Shown in pieces: positions 7,610-15,947 of a DNA stretch of 51,057 bases. This stretch comes from an uncultured Alphaproteobacteria bacterium (GTDB lineage Bacteria > Pseudomonadota > Alphaproteobacteria > CAAHEQ01 > UBA3637): positions 1 through 51,057 of the forward strand of contig CALXWZ010000010.1 in NCBI GenBank assembly GCA_944392555.1, written 5' to 3'. A program made the translations under genes and the position numbers. Under the pieces are notes generated by a model. That model searched no databases and was not told the DNA's origin. It saw only the letters and a list, made by a program, of their open reading frames with translations. Numbering within the stretch: the stretch's first letter is position 1; the number at the start of each line of letters is the position of its first letter.

Positions 7610-8464
7610 TTAAAGGCGCTTATAAAGGCGCAATATGGTATCAATGGTAACGGCGCGCGGTGGATTTGCCCGAAATGAATCGTATTTTTCGGCAGTCATA
7701 CGGTAATAGTGGGGCGTCATTTTTAATAAAGCATCAGCAATCTCAAAAGAAATTTCCGAAAGTTGATAACGAACGGGCACTTCTTTCATAAGCATAAATC
7801 CGCTTGGGGTTATATGCGTATCCGCTTCTTTCACAATAACATGTTTATAAACACAACGGCGTAATTCTATTAAATGATTTTTGCCCGTATCGGCAACGGC
7901 AACAAATCCGCCTTTTTTAACAACCCGTTCAAATTCTGACCAAACGGGAAATCCGAATAAACTGAATACGCCGTCCGCTCCGCTACCGATAACGGGAATC
8001 TTTTTATTTGTGGCAACTGCCCAATCAAATTTTTTGTTTCTTTTGGCTGCTGCCATAATCGCTTCTCTGGAAATATCAAATCCCAAAACCGAAATGTTTT
8101 TATCTACAAACATTTGTAAGCGCTCAATTAATCCAACCGTATAATAGCCCTCTCCGCAACCGGCATCAATAAATACAAAACGGCGATTCATCGGATGCTT
8201 TGCAATATATGTTTTAGCAACTTGTGTTGCGGTATTTAAAATCGGTGTGTACATACCCGTATTTAAAAATGTGCGCCGGGCTTGCACCATCTCTTTGTTA
8301 TCTCCCGGTGCATGCGATTTTTTGAGCTGAACGGGTAATAAATGAATATACCCTGCTCGGGCATAATCATATACGTGATTGTTTGGACAAATCAACGAAT
8401 TTCCGATTCGTTTCATCGGTAACGCATCTAACGGACAAGCCCAACTGTCAAACGGTGTTATCAC
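7610..8464 (-). CDS. rlmA: 23S rRNA (guanine-N1)-methyltransferase, RlmA family
   Basis: This SAM-dependent enzyme methylates a guanine of 23S rRNA helix 35. At 284 residues it matches the family in length and in the N-terminal zinc module (CP..., CPNNHVYDYARAGYIHLLP), followed by PGDNKEMVQARRTFL and the SAM motif FIDAGCGEGYYT. The second zinc ligand of the usual Cx2C is an Asp here (C10-P-L-D13), while C26 and H30 are kept, so the zinc site may be weakened or differently built. It is the last gene of the cvpA-cdd-rlmH-rlmA run on the minus strand. Confidence 0.88.
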   Translation of the reverse strand: MITPFDSWACPLDALPMKRIGNSLICPNNHVYDYARAGYIHLLPVQLKKSHAPGDNKEMVQARRTFLNTGMYTPILNTATQVAKTYIAKHPMNRRFVFIDAGCGEGYYTVGLIERLQMFVDKNISVLGFDISREAIMAAAKRNKKFDWAVATNKKIPVIGSGADGVFSLFGFPVWSEFERVVKKGGFVAVADTGKNHLIELRRCVYKHVIVKEADTHITPSGFMLMKEVPVRYQLSEISFEIADALLKMTPHYYRMTAEKYDSFRANPPRAVTIDTILRLYKRL

Positions 8465-8479
8465 AAATTGCTCCTTTTG

Positions 8480-8941
8480 TTAATCCCGATGATAAGGGTG
8501 CCCGTCAATAATTGTTTTGGCGCGATAGATTTGTTCCGCCAAAACAACGCGTGCCAACATGTGTGGCAATGTCATTCTGCCGAATGATAATTTATAATCG
8601 GCTTTCTCTTTTAAAAACGAGGCATGGCCGTTTGCTCCGCCGATTAAAAAAGCAATGCAAGGCGCTCCCGAATCAATCCACCCTTGCAACAAGGTTGCAA
8701 ACTCACGCGAAGAGGGGGTTTTGCCCGTTTCGTCCAAAGCAACGATTTTAGCGCCGGGAGGCACAAGGCCTAAAAGCAAATGCGATTCTGCTTCTTTTAA
8801 TGCCTCGCCCGATAAGGCTTTTTTTTCTTCTGCTTCTTTTATGGATACATTCCAACGCGTTTTATCAAGGTAAGATTGAATGAGTAAATCTTCCGGTGTC
8901 TTCTTTTTAAGTTTTCCGATGGCGCCGATGATTATTTGCAT
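8480..8941 (-). CDS. rlmH: 23S rRNA (pseudouridine1915-N3)-methyltransferase RlmH
   Basis: A SPOUT-class methyltransferase that methylates pseudouridine 1915 in helix 69 of 23S rRNA on the 70S ribosome. Its 153 residues match the family length. The knot region is clear: VALDETGKTPSSREFA, FLIGGANG, and the C-terminal LSFGRMTLPHMLARVVLAEQIYRA followed by HPYHRD. It overlaps the end of the upstream deaminase gene by 10 nt, so the two are translationally linked. Confidence 0.96.
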   Translation of the reverse strand: MQIIIGAIGKLKKKTPEDLLIQSYLDKTRWNVSIKEAEEKKALSGEALKEAESHLLLGLVPPGAKIVALDETGKTPSSREFATLLQGWIDSGAPCIAFLIGGANGHASFLKEKADYKLSFGRMTLPHMLARVVLAEQIYRAKTIIDGHPYHRD

Positions 8942-9354
8942 TCGCAGACTCGTTTATGATATTTGTTCGGTAATAAATCGCGAATGGAAACAACTTCCCA
9001 TTCATCCGCTTCACCGACGGGGACAATAACCTTGGCTTCTTCATGACTGTAATCGGCAATATATTCCCGACACTTCCCGCACGGTGAAATTACATAGCCA
9101 CATTCATCTCTTACGGCAACAATCATATCAATTTCCATATTTTTTTCAGCCGTCAGTGCCATGCCGATGGTAATAATTTCGGCACACGTTGCAACGGAAG
9201 GTTGTGTGGTGCCGACATGCAGTCCGCTATAAACATTCCCGTTTTTTGTGACCAGTGCCGAGGCAACAACGGTATGATGTCCGCCACGTTGATAACGTGC
9301 TTTGAGTAATGTGCGTGCCGTTTCAATTAATTCTTCGGGTGTTATCTGCGTCAT
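8932..9354 (-). CDS. cytidine deaminase-like protein (blasticidin-S/CDA family)
   Basis: A zinc-dependent deaminase fold of 140 residues. TCAE carries the zinc Cys and the catalytic Glu, and PCGKCRE carries the other two zinc cysteines, as in the single-domain cytidine deaminases. A conserved LHVGTTQPSVATCAE segment resembles the blasticidin-S deaminase branch as much as classic Cdd. The likely role is pyrimidine salvage, or deamination of a related base analogue. The start has GGGGAA upstream, 2 nt after the cvpA stop. Confidence 0.85.
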   Translation of the reverse strand: MTQITPEELIETARTLLKARYQRGGHHTVVASALVTKNGNVYSGLHVGTTQPSVATCAEIITIGMALTAEKNMEIDMIVAVRDECGYVISPCGKCREYIADYSHEEAKVIVPVGEADEWEVVSIRDLLPNKYHKRVCECK

Positions 9355-9356
9355 AT

Positions 9357-10112
9357 TTATTCCCCTGTTTCCATTAACTGCTCAACCATATTATCCAACG
9401 ATTCTCGTTCAGCGTTATCATATTGCGGGGCAATATCTTTCACTTTTTGGGTAACGGTATTCTTTGCTTTTTTCGTTACTTTGGTTTTCACATCTTTTTT
9501 AACGGTATTCACCATTCTGTCAACCGCCTTTTGATGTGATTTTGCCGGTAATTTATGTTCGCGCTTTAAATCGGTGCCGATTTTTTGCGGTGTTTCGCCG
9601 GACGTATGCGCCAACATGCCCAAATCCGTTTGCACGTTTTCCGGCACGAATTTACCTAAAAACTGAACCGTTTTTTGAATATACGGAACAGAGACGTTTT
9701 CTTTTTTGAGCTCAGCCATTTGTTTCTCGGAAAGAAGCATGGATATGCCGATATACAACAATGCAATCACCAGTATGCCACGTAATAATCCAAATATTAA
9801 TCCGAGCAATCTATCTAATCCGCTCAAAGAACTTTCGCGTAATTTTCGGTTGATATGTGAATTGATAATCGTTGCAACGATTAAAATAATTAAAGCCACC
9901 AATAAAGCACCGCAAATGCCGGCAATTTTTTCGTTTTCAATAAATTTTCCCATCAGCGGTTGCATGGGCGTGTAGCTGTATAAGGCTCCGAATCCCGCCA
10001 GTATCCAAGAGGAAATACCGAGTAATTCGCTTACCAATCCACGGTACAAGGCAAATAAAACGGAAAAAACCAAAATACCCAAAACAATCATATCAATAAT
10101 GCCGATTGTCAT
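9357..10112 (-). CDS. cvpA: CvpA family inner-membrane protein
   Basis: A 251-residue membrane protein. The N-terminal 140 residues hold four hydrophobic helices with the CvpA pattern (IIDMIVLGILVFSVLFALYRG, then GLDRLLGLIFGLLRG). A long charged tail (about 170-251) is rich in Lys and Val and is predicted to be outside the membrane. CvpA is tied to colicin V production and envelope/bile stress in enterobacteria, but its molecular role is unsettled. A strong ribosome-binding site (AAAGGAGTTGAAGC) precedes the ATG. It is the first gene of the cvpA-cdd-rlmH-rlmA unit. Confidence 0.92.
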   Translation of the reverse strand: MTIGIIDMIVLGILVFSVLFALYRGLVSELLGISSWILAGFGALYSYTPMQPLMGKFIENEKIAGICGALLVALIILIVATIINSHINRKLRESSLSGLDRLLGLIFGLLRGILVIALLYIGISMLLSEKQMAELKKENVSVPYIQKTVQFLGKFVPENVQTDLGMLAHTSGETPQKIGTDLKREHKLPAKSHQKAVDRMVNTVKKDVKTKVTKKAKNTVTQKVKDIAPQYDNAERESLDNMVEQLMETGE

Positions 10113-10318
10113 GCTTCAACTCCTTTAATCAGTCGTAAAAATTCGTCATATCATAATCCCTTTTGAAAAAAAAAGCAACGGGATAGAGTTGTTTTATCTG
10201 AAAATTTTACGATGTTGCCAATAGGAGGCACCGTTTATACATATAAAGTGAATTGTTATTTTTGGAGCAACAGGGCATAGAGCGGGAGGATATTCGGTTT
10301 CTTTGAATACCGAAAAAT

Positions 10319-10912
10319 TTATGCTCCTTCATCGTTTTCGCTATCCGATTCATCATCGGCATTGTCGGAGGGAACAAATAAATTGCATACAGCTTCCACT
10401 TCTGCCGTGTTGTCACGATTCTTAATAGAGTCATTTAAATCCAAGAAGCCGTCTTTTGAAATTTCGGAAGCCAAAATATTTTCGCAATCGGATTTGGTAA
10501 TGATATCATCGGGATTTTGCCGTTCATCGAAAGAAATATCCATATACCAGATATTTCGGTCATCTCGGCAGACGGAAACACAGGCTCCGATAGCCGTCAT
10601 AAATGCAGAAGAAGTGCCGGTGCATGATTGTGTATCTAAACCTTGCATAACCCAGTTGATATTTCTTAAACAGCCCGAATCGTCTAAATCGTCCACATCA
10701 ATTTTTTTGAGTTCCAACCCGCGTGCCGATTGCATGGCAAGCGCAACTTGATTGATGGTTGTTGTGATACGATGGCGTTTCATCGTGTATTTATACGCCG
10801 ATAACCCACCAACCGATAACACACCGATAACGGCTAAAACGCCCAATATCTCAACCATGGAACGGCCGGATTGATTTTTTCGTTGATTTGCTTGCCGATT
10901 CATAATTTGCAT
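10319..10912 (-). CDS. type IV prepilin-like (class III signal peptide) protein
   Basis: A 197-residue protein with a prepilin-type start: a basic leader ends at G16, cleavage is predicted before R17, Glu is at the +5 position (GRSMVE), and a hydrophobic stretch LGVLAVIGVLSVGGLSAY follows. The rest is a soluble domain with a few Cys that could form disulfides, and an acidic C-terminus (DDESDSENDEG). It would be processed by a prepilin peptidase and inserted in a pilus or type II-like pseudopilus. No pilus assembly genes lie next to it, so it is probably one of several dispersed pilin-like genes. Confidence 0.82.
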   Translation of the reverse strand: MQIMNRQANQRKNQSGRSMVEILGVLAVIGVLSVGGLSAYKYTMKRHRITTTINQVALAMQSARGLELKKIDVDDLDDSGCLRNINWVMQGLDTQSCTGTSSAFMTAIGACVSVCRDDRNIWYMDISFDERQNPDDIITKSDCENILASEISKDGFLDLNDSIKNRDNTAEVEAVCNLFVPSDNADDESDSENDEGA

Positions 10913-11108
10913 TTTTATCCCCTTATGTTTCTTGTGTTTTCAATTTAATCCGTTTTGGTTATGGAATCAAGCATTTTCTTGCGATGAAAAATTTTTATGT
11001 CGGCAAGATTGTATCTGGATTGATTTTTTTATTTTGCTCTCCCGCTTTAACGCTTTATCCAATAGCTGTTTATATCGGTTTATGGCGGTTCTATCGGTTT
11101 ATGATACT

Positions 11109-12614
11109 TTACAATGGCACGCGGTAGAGATTAATATGCAACAAGCCGGCTTTCATCAGTTTTGTTGTGTATGGTTGTTTCGGGTGTTCAATCAATGCCT
11201 GTGCAGGGCCTTGCTCCACCACCCGACCGGATTTCATCACAAGTAAATTATCCGCAATTAACCGCATTAATTTAATATCATGCGTGATAAAGATATAAAC
11301 CAATTTATATCTTTTTTGTAATCGCAACAGTAAATCAACCAGTTGCTTTTGTGTATTGATATCCAAAGACGCCGTCACTTCATCTAACACCAACACGCGC
11401 GGGTTTAAAATTAAAACACGTGCTAATGCTACCCGCGTTTTTTGCCCGCCCGAAATTTCATGCGGATACCTTTCCAATATGTTGGGGCGTAAATCAACGG
11501 CTTTCAAAATGGCTTTTACTTTTTGTGCGCGCTCTTCTTTCGTTAATTTCGGGAAGTGAACGGATAACCCTTCTTCAATAATTTCAAAAATTGTCAGGCG
11601 CGGATTAAGAGAACCGGCAGGATCTTGCATCACCATTTGGATATTCGCGCGGGCAGAAGTGAGGGCTTTGCCTTTCAGCGCAAAAAAATCATCACCGTTT
11701 AATAAGACTTTCCCTGTGGCCGGAATTAATCGCATCAATCCGTAAGCCAAAGAAGATTTCCCCGAACCGCTTTCGCCGATAATGCCGAGCGTTTGCCCTT
11801 GGTATAATTGAAATGTTGCTTTATCAACCGCTTTAAAGGAACCGTATTGAACGGTTAATGCTTTTACGTCAATGACGGGCTTTCCTTGTGCCTCGGTAAA
11901 CTGGCGGATTGTCTCCGTTTTCTCGGGCGGTAAATGCGTGGAAATAATTTGTCCGCTCCGCATCACATAAAGACGATCAGCCATTTTGCGCACAATATTC
12001 AAGTCGTGCGTGATAAATAAAACAGCCAGCCCCAATTTTTGTTGCAATATCTTTAATAGTTCCAAAATTTGTGCCTGCACACAAACATCTAATGCCGTTG
12101 TCGGTTCATCGGCAATCAGAATATCGGGCTTACCGGCCAATGCCATGGCAATCATCACGCGTTGGCGTTGCCCGCCCGACAGTTCGTGCGGAAAAGAGCC
12201 ATAGACGCGTTCGAAATCTTGCAGTTCCACCAATTTAAGCAATTCAATGATTTGTTTTTTGCTCGCAGTGCCGTTATGTAATTTAAACACTTCCGCAATT
12301 TGTTTGCCGACGGTATGCAGTGGATTTAAACTCGTCATCGGCTCTTGAAAAATCATGGCGATTTTGGACCCGCGTATCTTGCGCAGGTCGGCTTCATCTA
12401 ATGCCGGTAAATTGCGCCGTTTGTAGAAAATTTGTCCTTCCGTAACGGCGTGTTCGTTTAATCTTAAAATCGTTTGTGCCACGGTTGATTTGCCGGAGCC
12501 ACTGTTGCCGATGAGCGCCACGAATTCCCCCGGTTTAACCGCCAGCGAAACCCCGCGGACAACGGCATATTTTTGATAACGCACCCAGAGGTTTTTGATT
12601 TCCAGTATATTCAT
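11109..12614 (-). CDS. yejF: duplicated ABC transporter ATPase, YejF-like
   Basis: The 501-residue cytoplasmic ATPase has two fused nucleotide-binding domains of the oligopeptide type. Domain 1 (about 1-235) has Walker A GNSGSGKST and signature LSGGQRQR; domain 2 (about 245-490) has GESGSGKSS and ISGGQKTR. This fusion is the hallmark of YejF of the YejABEF peptide / microcin C importer. Its start overlaps the yejE stop by 4 nt (ATGA). It powers the YejB/YejE channel encoded directly upstream. Confidence 0.93.
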   Translation of the reverse strand: MNILEIKNLWVRYQKYAVVRGVSLAVKPGEFVALIGNSGSGKSTVAQTILRLNEHAVTEGQIFYKRRNLPALDEADLRKIRGSKIAMIFQEPMTSLNPLHTVGKQIAEVFKLHNGTASKKQIIELLKLVELQDFERVYGSFPHELSGGQRQRVMIAMALAGKPDILIADEPTTALDVCVQAQILELLKILQQKLGLAVLFITHDLNIVRKMADRLYVMRSGQIISTHLPPEKTETIRQFTEAQGKPVIDVKALTVQYGSFKAVDKATFQLYQGQTLGIIGESGSGKSSLAYGLMRLIPATGKVLLNGDDFFALKGKALTSARANIQMVMQDPAGSLNPRLTIFEIIEEGLSVHFPKLTKEERAQKVKAILKAVDLRPNILERYPHEISGGQKTRVALARVLILNPRVLVLDEVTASLDINTQKQLVDLLLRLQKRYKLVYIFITHDIKLMRLIADNLLVMKSGRVVEQGPAQALIEHPKQPYTTKLMKAGLLHINLYRVPL

Positions 12615-13627
12615 TTTCCCTCCCGATGCGGATCAAAAGCATCGCGCACACCTTCGCCGACGAATAATAAAAGCGATAAAATAAGCGTCATTACAAAAAA
12701 GGCGGTCAACCCAATCCATGGGGCGGACAGATTCTCTTTTCCTTGACGAATTAACTCGCCGAGGCTGGGTGTGCCTGCCGGTAAGCCCAGCCCGAGAAAA
12801 TCCAGTGCCGATAAAGCCACAATGCCTCCGGCCAGCAAAAACGGCACATACGTAATCGTTGCGACCAAGGCATTGGGGAGAATGTGTCGTGTCATAATTT
12901 TAAAATCGCCCACACCCAACACTTTGGCGGCTTTAACATAATCCAATCCGCGCGTCTTTAAAAATTCGGCACGCACAACACCCGTTAAACTCGTCCACCC
13001 GAACAGCAATAAAATAATCAGCAATGAGGTAAAACTCGGTTCAATTAAACTGGAAATAATGATTAAAATAAATAGTTGTGGCAGAGAACTCCATATTTCA
13101 AGAAATCGCCCGATGAATAAATCCGTCCGCCCGCCGAAGTATCCTTGAAGCGCGCCGACACCGATTCCGATGACGGCTGAAAAAAACGTTAGCACAACCG
13201 TAAAAAACAAACTTAATCTGAGCGCATACAATAAGCGCGCCAAAATATCCCGACCTTGATCATCGGTTCCGAGCCAGTGGCGTTTATCGGGTGCCGACGG
13301 GAAAGGTTGATTGCTGAAATAGTCTACGGTATCATATTTATAAGGTATCAGCGGATAAAGCGCCCAACCGTTTGCACGAATTTTACTGCGTGTCAGTTCA
13401 TCGGTATAAACGGCTTCCGTCGGCAAATTGCCACCGACCATATTATCGGAAACAAATTGCAGTGTGGGAAAATATAATTGATGACGATACATTAGAACCA
13501 GTGGCTTGCTATCAACCAAAATCGGCGCAGCAAGTGAAAGAACGGTTATGATGATGAGTATCCAAAAAGAGTAATAAGCTCTTTTGTTTGCTTTAAATTT
13601 TTGCCATTTTTGATTTGTTTTCGTCAT
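12611..13627 (-). CDS. yejE: peptide ABC transporter permease, YejE-like
   Basis: A 338-residue inner-membrane permease of the YejABEF importer. It has an N-terminal membrane helix (SFWILIIITVLSLAAPILV) and a long periplasmic segment (about 45-130), as is typical for YejE. Five further helices follow, with the EAA-type cytoplasmic loop (RAEFLKTRGLDYVKAAKVLG) that docks on the ATPase. It is 5 nt from yejB upstream and overlaps yejF downstream. Confidence 0.93.
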   Translation of the reverse strand: MTKTNQKWQKFKANKRAYYSFWILIIITVLSLAAPILVDSKPLVLMYRHQLYFPTLQFVSDNMVGGNLPTEAVYTDELTRSKIRANGWALYPLIPYKYDTVDYFSNQPFPSAPDKRHWLGTDDQGRDILARLLYALRLSLFFTVVLTFFSAVIGIGVGALQGYFGGRTDLFIGRFLEIWSSLPQLFILIIISSLIEPSFTSLLIILLLFGWTSLTGVVRAEFLKTRGLDYVKAAKVLGVGDFKIMTRHILPNALVATITYVPFLLAGGIVALSALDFLGLGLPAGTPSLGELIRQGKENLSAPWIGLTAFFVMTLILSLLLFVGEGVRDAFDPHREGK

Positions 13628-13632
13628 CCGCG

Positions 13633-14748
13633 TTAAACCATCCTTTTATCAAAGTGTATGCGCGGGTCAACAAGCGTATAAACAAAATCGCTGATGAGAT
13701 TTAATACAAGTCCCAACAAAGCGAACAAATACAATGTGCCGAATACAACGGGATAATCTCTGTTTTGAACGGCTTCAAATCCAAGGAGTCCCAATCCGTC
13801 CAACGAAAAAATCACCTCAATCAATACGGACCCCGTAAACAGCATACCGATGAGCATGGCGGGAAAGCCGGCAATAACAATCAACATGGCATTTCGGAAA
13901 ACGTGGCCGTATAAAATGCGTTTATCGGAGGCGCCTTTTGCTTTGGCCGTTATCACGTATTGTTTTCCCAGTTCTTCCAAGAAAGCGTTTTTTGTTAAAA
14001 ACGTCAGGCCGGCAAGTCCGCCGATGGTCATGGCTGTAACGGGAAGGGTAATATGCCATAAGTAATCAAGAATTTGGCGATACCATGGGAATGTTTCAAA
14101 ACCTTCCGATGTTAATCCTTTCAGCGGAAACCAATCCAAATAACGCCCGCCGGCAAATAATACAATTAAAAAAATGGCCAACAAAAAGGCGGGAACGGCA
14201 TATCCGATTGTTAATAACCCGCTGGTGGATACATCAAAAAAACTCCCCTTTTGAGAGGCTTTGCGAATGCCGAGCGGAATGGCGATTAAATAAATCAGTA
14301 AGGTGCTGAAAACGCCCAATGAAATAGATACGGGCATTTTTTCGCGAATGAGTTGCAGAACCGTTTTGTCTTGATAAAAGCTTTTACCGAAGTCAAAACG
14401 CAGATAATTCCACATCATGAAAAAAAAGCGTTCGTATGCCGGTTTATCAAACCCGAATTGTTTTTCCAACTCAACGCGCAGTTGCTCTTTCATGCCTTGT
14501 GTGCCACGATAAAGAGATGAACCTCTGCCGGATTCCCCCGAGAAACCTGCATTCATCATATCCCCGCCGACACCGCCGATACGCGCCGACAACCCGCTCG
14601 GGGCTGATTGTTCTGCTTTTATCAGCATTTGTTCTACCGGTCCGCCGGGAGCCATTTGCACAAATAAAAAATTAAGAACCATTATTCCGAAAAGCGTTAT
14701 CGGTATCAATAATAACCTTTTTAAAAAATAATTCACTTTCGGATGCAC
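13633..14748 (-). CDS. yejB: peptide ABC transporter permease, YejB-like
   Basis: The 371-residue partner permease of YejE. It begins with a first helix LLLIPITLFGIMVLNFLFVQMAPGGP and carries the BPD-transporter EAA loop (ELGKQYVITAKAKGASDKRIL). The YejB-specific periplasmic insertion (about 45-110) is present and here is Gly/Ser-rich. The solute-binding protein gene yejA, normally first in the operon, is missing; a PyrD-like gene sits in that place 21 nt upstream. Confidence 0.93.
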   Translation of the reverse strand: MHPKVNYFLKRLLLIPITLFGIMVLNFLFVQMAPGGPVEQMLIKAEQSAPSGLSARIGGVGGDMMNAGFSGESGRGSSLYRGTQGMKEQLRVELEKQFGFDKPAYERFFFMMWNYLRFDFGKSFYQDKTVLQLIREKMPVSISLGVFSTLLIYLIAIPLGIRKASQKGSFFDVSTSGLLTIGYAVPAFLLAIFLIVLFAGGRYLDWFPLKGLTSEGFETFPWYRQILDYLWHITLPVTAMTIGGLAGLTFLTKNAFLEELGKQYVITAKAKGASDKRILYGHVFRNAMLIVIAGFPAMLIGMLFTGSVLIEVIFSLDGLGLLGFEAVQNRDYPVVFGTLYLFALLGLVLNLISDFVYTLVDPRIHFDKRMV

Positions 14749-14769
14749 GTTTTGTTTTCTCCGTTGCGA

Positions 14770-15915
14770 CTAATCAAACAAGTCTCTTAATTCAACATTC
14801 GGATCCAGCGGGGTGTTCATTCCGATAACGTCAGCAATGCGCCGAATGCCTTTTTTTCTTAAAATGCGTGATAAATCCGCATTCATTTGATGGATGGCGC
14901 AGGGACCGTCGGTAAAGAAAACGCAATCCGCTTCTACGGCACCGGCGCCCGCTGCCAATAAATCAAAGGCATCTTGTCCGGATAAAACTGCTCCCGAAGC
15001 GATAAGCGGAATCAATCCGTTTGTGCGTTTGCGAAATGCCCGAACTAAATTGATTAAATCGGATTTAAGCGGTTTGCCCGCAATAAATGCCGTTGGGCTT
15101 AATGCTTCCAATCCACAATTTTTTATCCATTCTTTATGCTTTTCAACGGTTGCAAATCCGGCAACGATAATAGCATCTACCCCCGTTTTTAACGCAATCT
15201 GCGAAATGGATTTAACTTCCAGTGCCGAAATATCATAAGGTACTTTAAGCAAAATTTTCGGCGTGCTGATGGGCGCGGCAATTTCGGCTGTTTGGCGGAT
15301 GTTTTGAATCAACGGAATCATGGAAGATTCGTCGGATAATAAGTGATAAAGCGGAACGTTCGGTTGAGAAACGTCTATCACCAAAAAATCGGCATACGGT
15401 GCCACTTTTTGCGTAATTAACTCTAATTCGTTTAAATAACCCGGAACTTCTTCTCCATTCCCTATTTTAACATCATCTTCATTAAATGAAAGCAGGCTGA
15501 TACCGACAAAATGCGGTAAATGTCTGCGTTGGCTTAATTTTTTTCCGATGGTGTCAATGCTTTTTTTCCTGAAATCGTCTTTAACAACACCCTTCTTTTT
15601 TTCGTTTATATAATAGAGGGAGCGATAATGGTCGGCATTCTCTCGGAATGTATAACCGCCCAGCGTGCCGAAGCCGGCCCCATGCTGAATTAACAAATCG
15701 ATTGTGGATTCATCCACGCCCAAATCAGAGGCAATTCCGATCGGAGAAGTTAAATCTCCGCCCAACAGTTCCGTTCGAAGATTTTCGTAAATTTTGGTTT
15801 CATCCGCAAAAATATGCTTTTGAATGCCCCATTCAAACATCCCGCGTTGACTGTTTGGTTTTATTATTCCTAAAATATTCCAAAACAGTCTATATAAAAA
15901 CGGTGTTGTATTCAT
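14770..15915 (-). CDS. divergent dihydroorotate-dehydrogenase-like flavoprotein
   Basis: A 381-residue TIM-barrel protein aligned to class 2 PyrD through its N-terminal helix region, the SPIGIAS segment and the C-terminal phosphate site (ASGAVLSGQDAFDLLAAGAGAVEAD). Key catalytic features differ: the class 2 NxSSPN loop reads D181-V-S-Q-P-N, so the catalytic-base Ser of E. coli PyrD (S175) is Gln, and the AAGFDK lysine segment is replaced by ASDLGVDES. It may have changed substrate or lost activity, so no gene symbol is given. It heads the yejBEF run and is probably co-transcribed. Confidence 0.75.
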   Translation of the reverse strand: MNTTPFLYRLFWNILGIIKPNSQRGMFEWGIQKHIFADETKIYENLRTELLGGDLTSPIGIASDLGVDESTIDLLIQHGAGFGTLGGYTFRENADHYRSLYYINEKKKGVVKDDFRKKSIDTIGKKLSQRRHLPHFVGISLLSFNEDDVKIGNGEEVPGYLNELELITQKVAPYADFLVIDVSQPNVPLYHLLSDESSMIPLIQNIRQTAEIAAPISTPKILLKVPYDISALEVKSISQIALKTGVDAIIVAGFATVEKHKEWIKNCGLEALSPTAFIAGKPLKSDLINLVRAFRKRTNGLIPLIASGAVLSGQDAFDLLAAGAGAVEADCVFFTDGPCAIHQMNADLSRILRKKGIRRIADVIGMNTPLDPNVELRDLFD

Positions 15916-15947
15916 CTTCTTCCCCTTTCATCGAGATGGGGAGGATA

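Noticed and set aside
10207..10434. Minus-strand ORF of 75 codons overlapping the end of the prepilin-like gene
   Set aside because: It is an out-of-frame overlap without a start signal.
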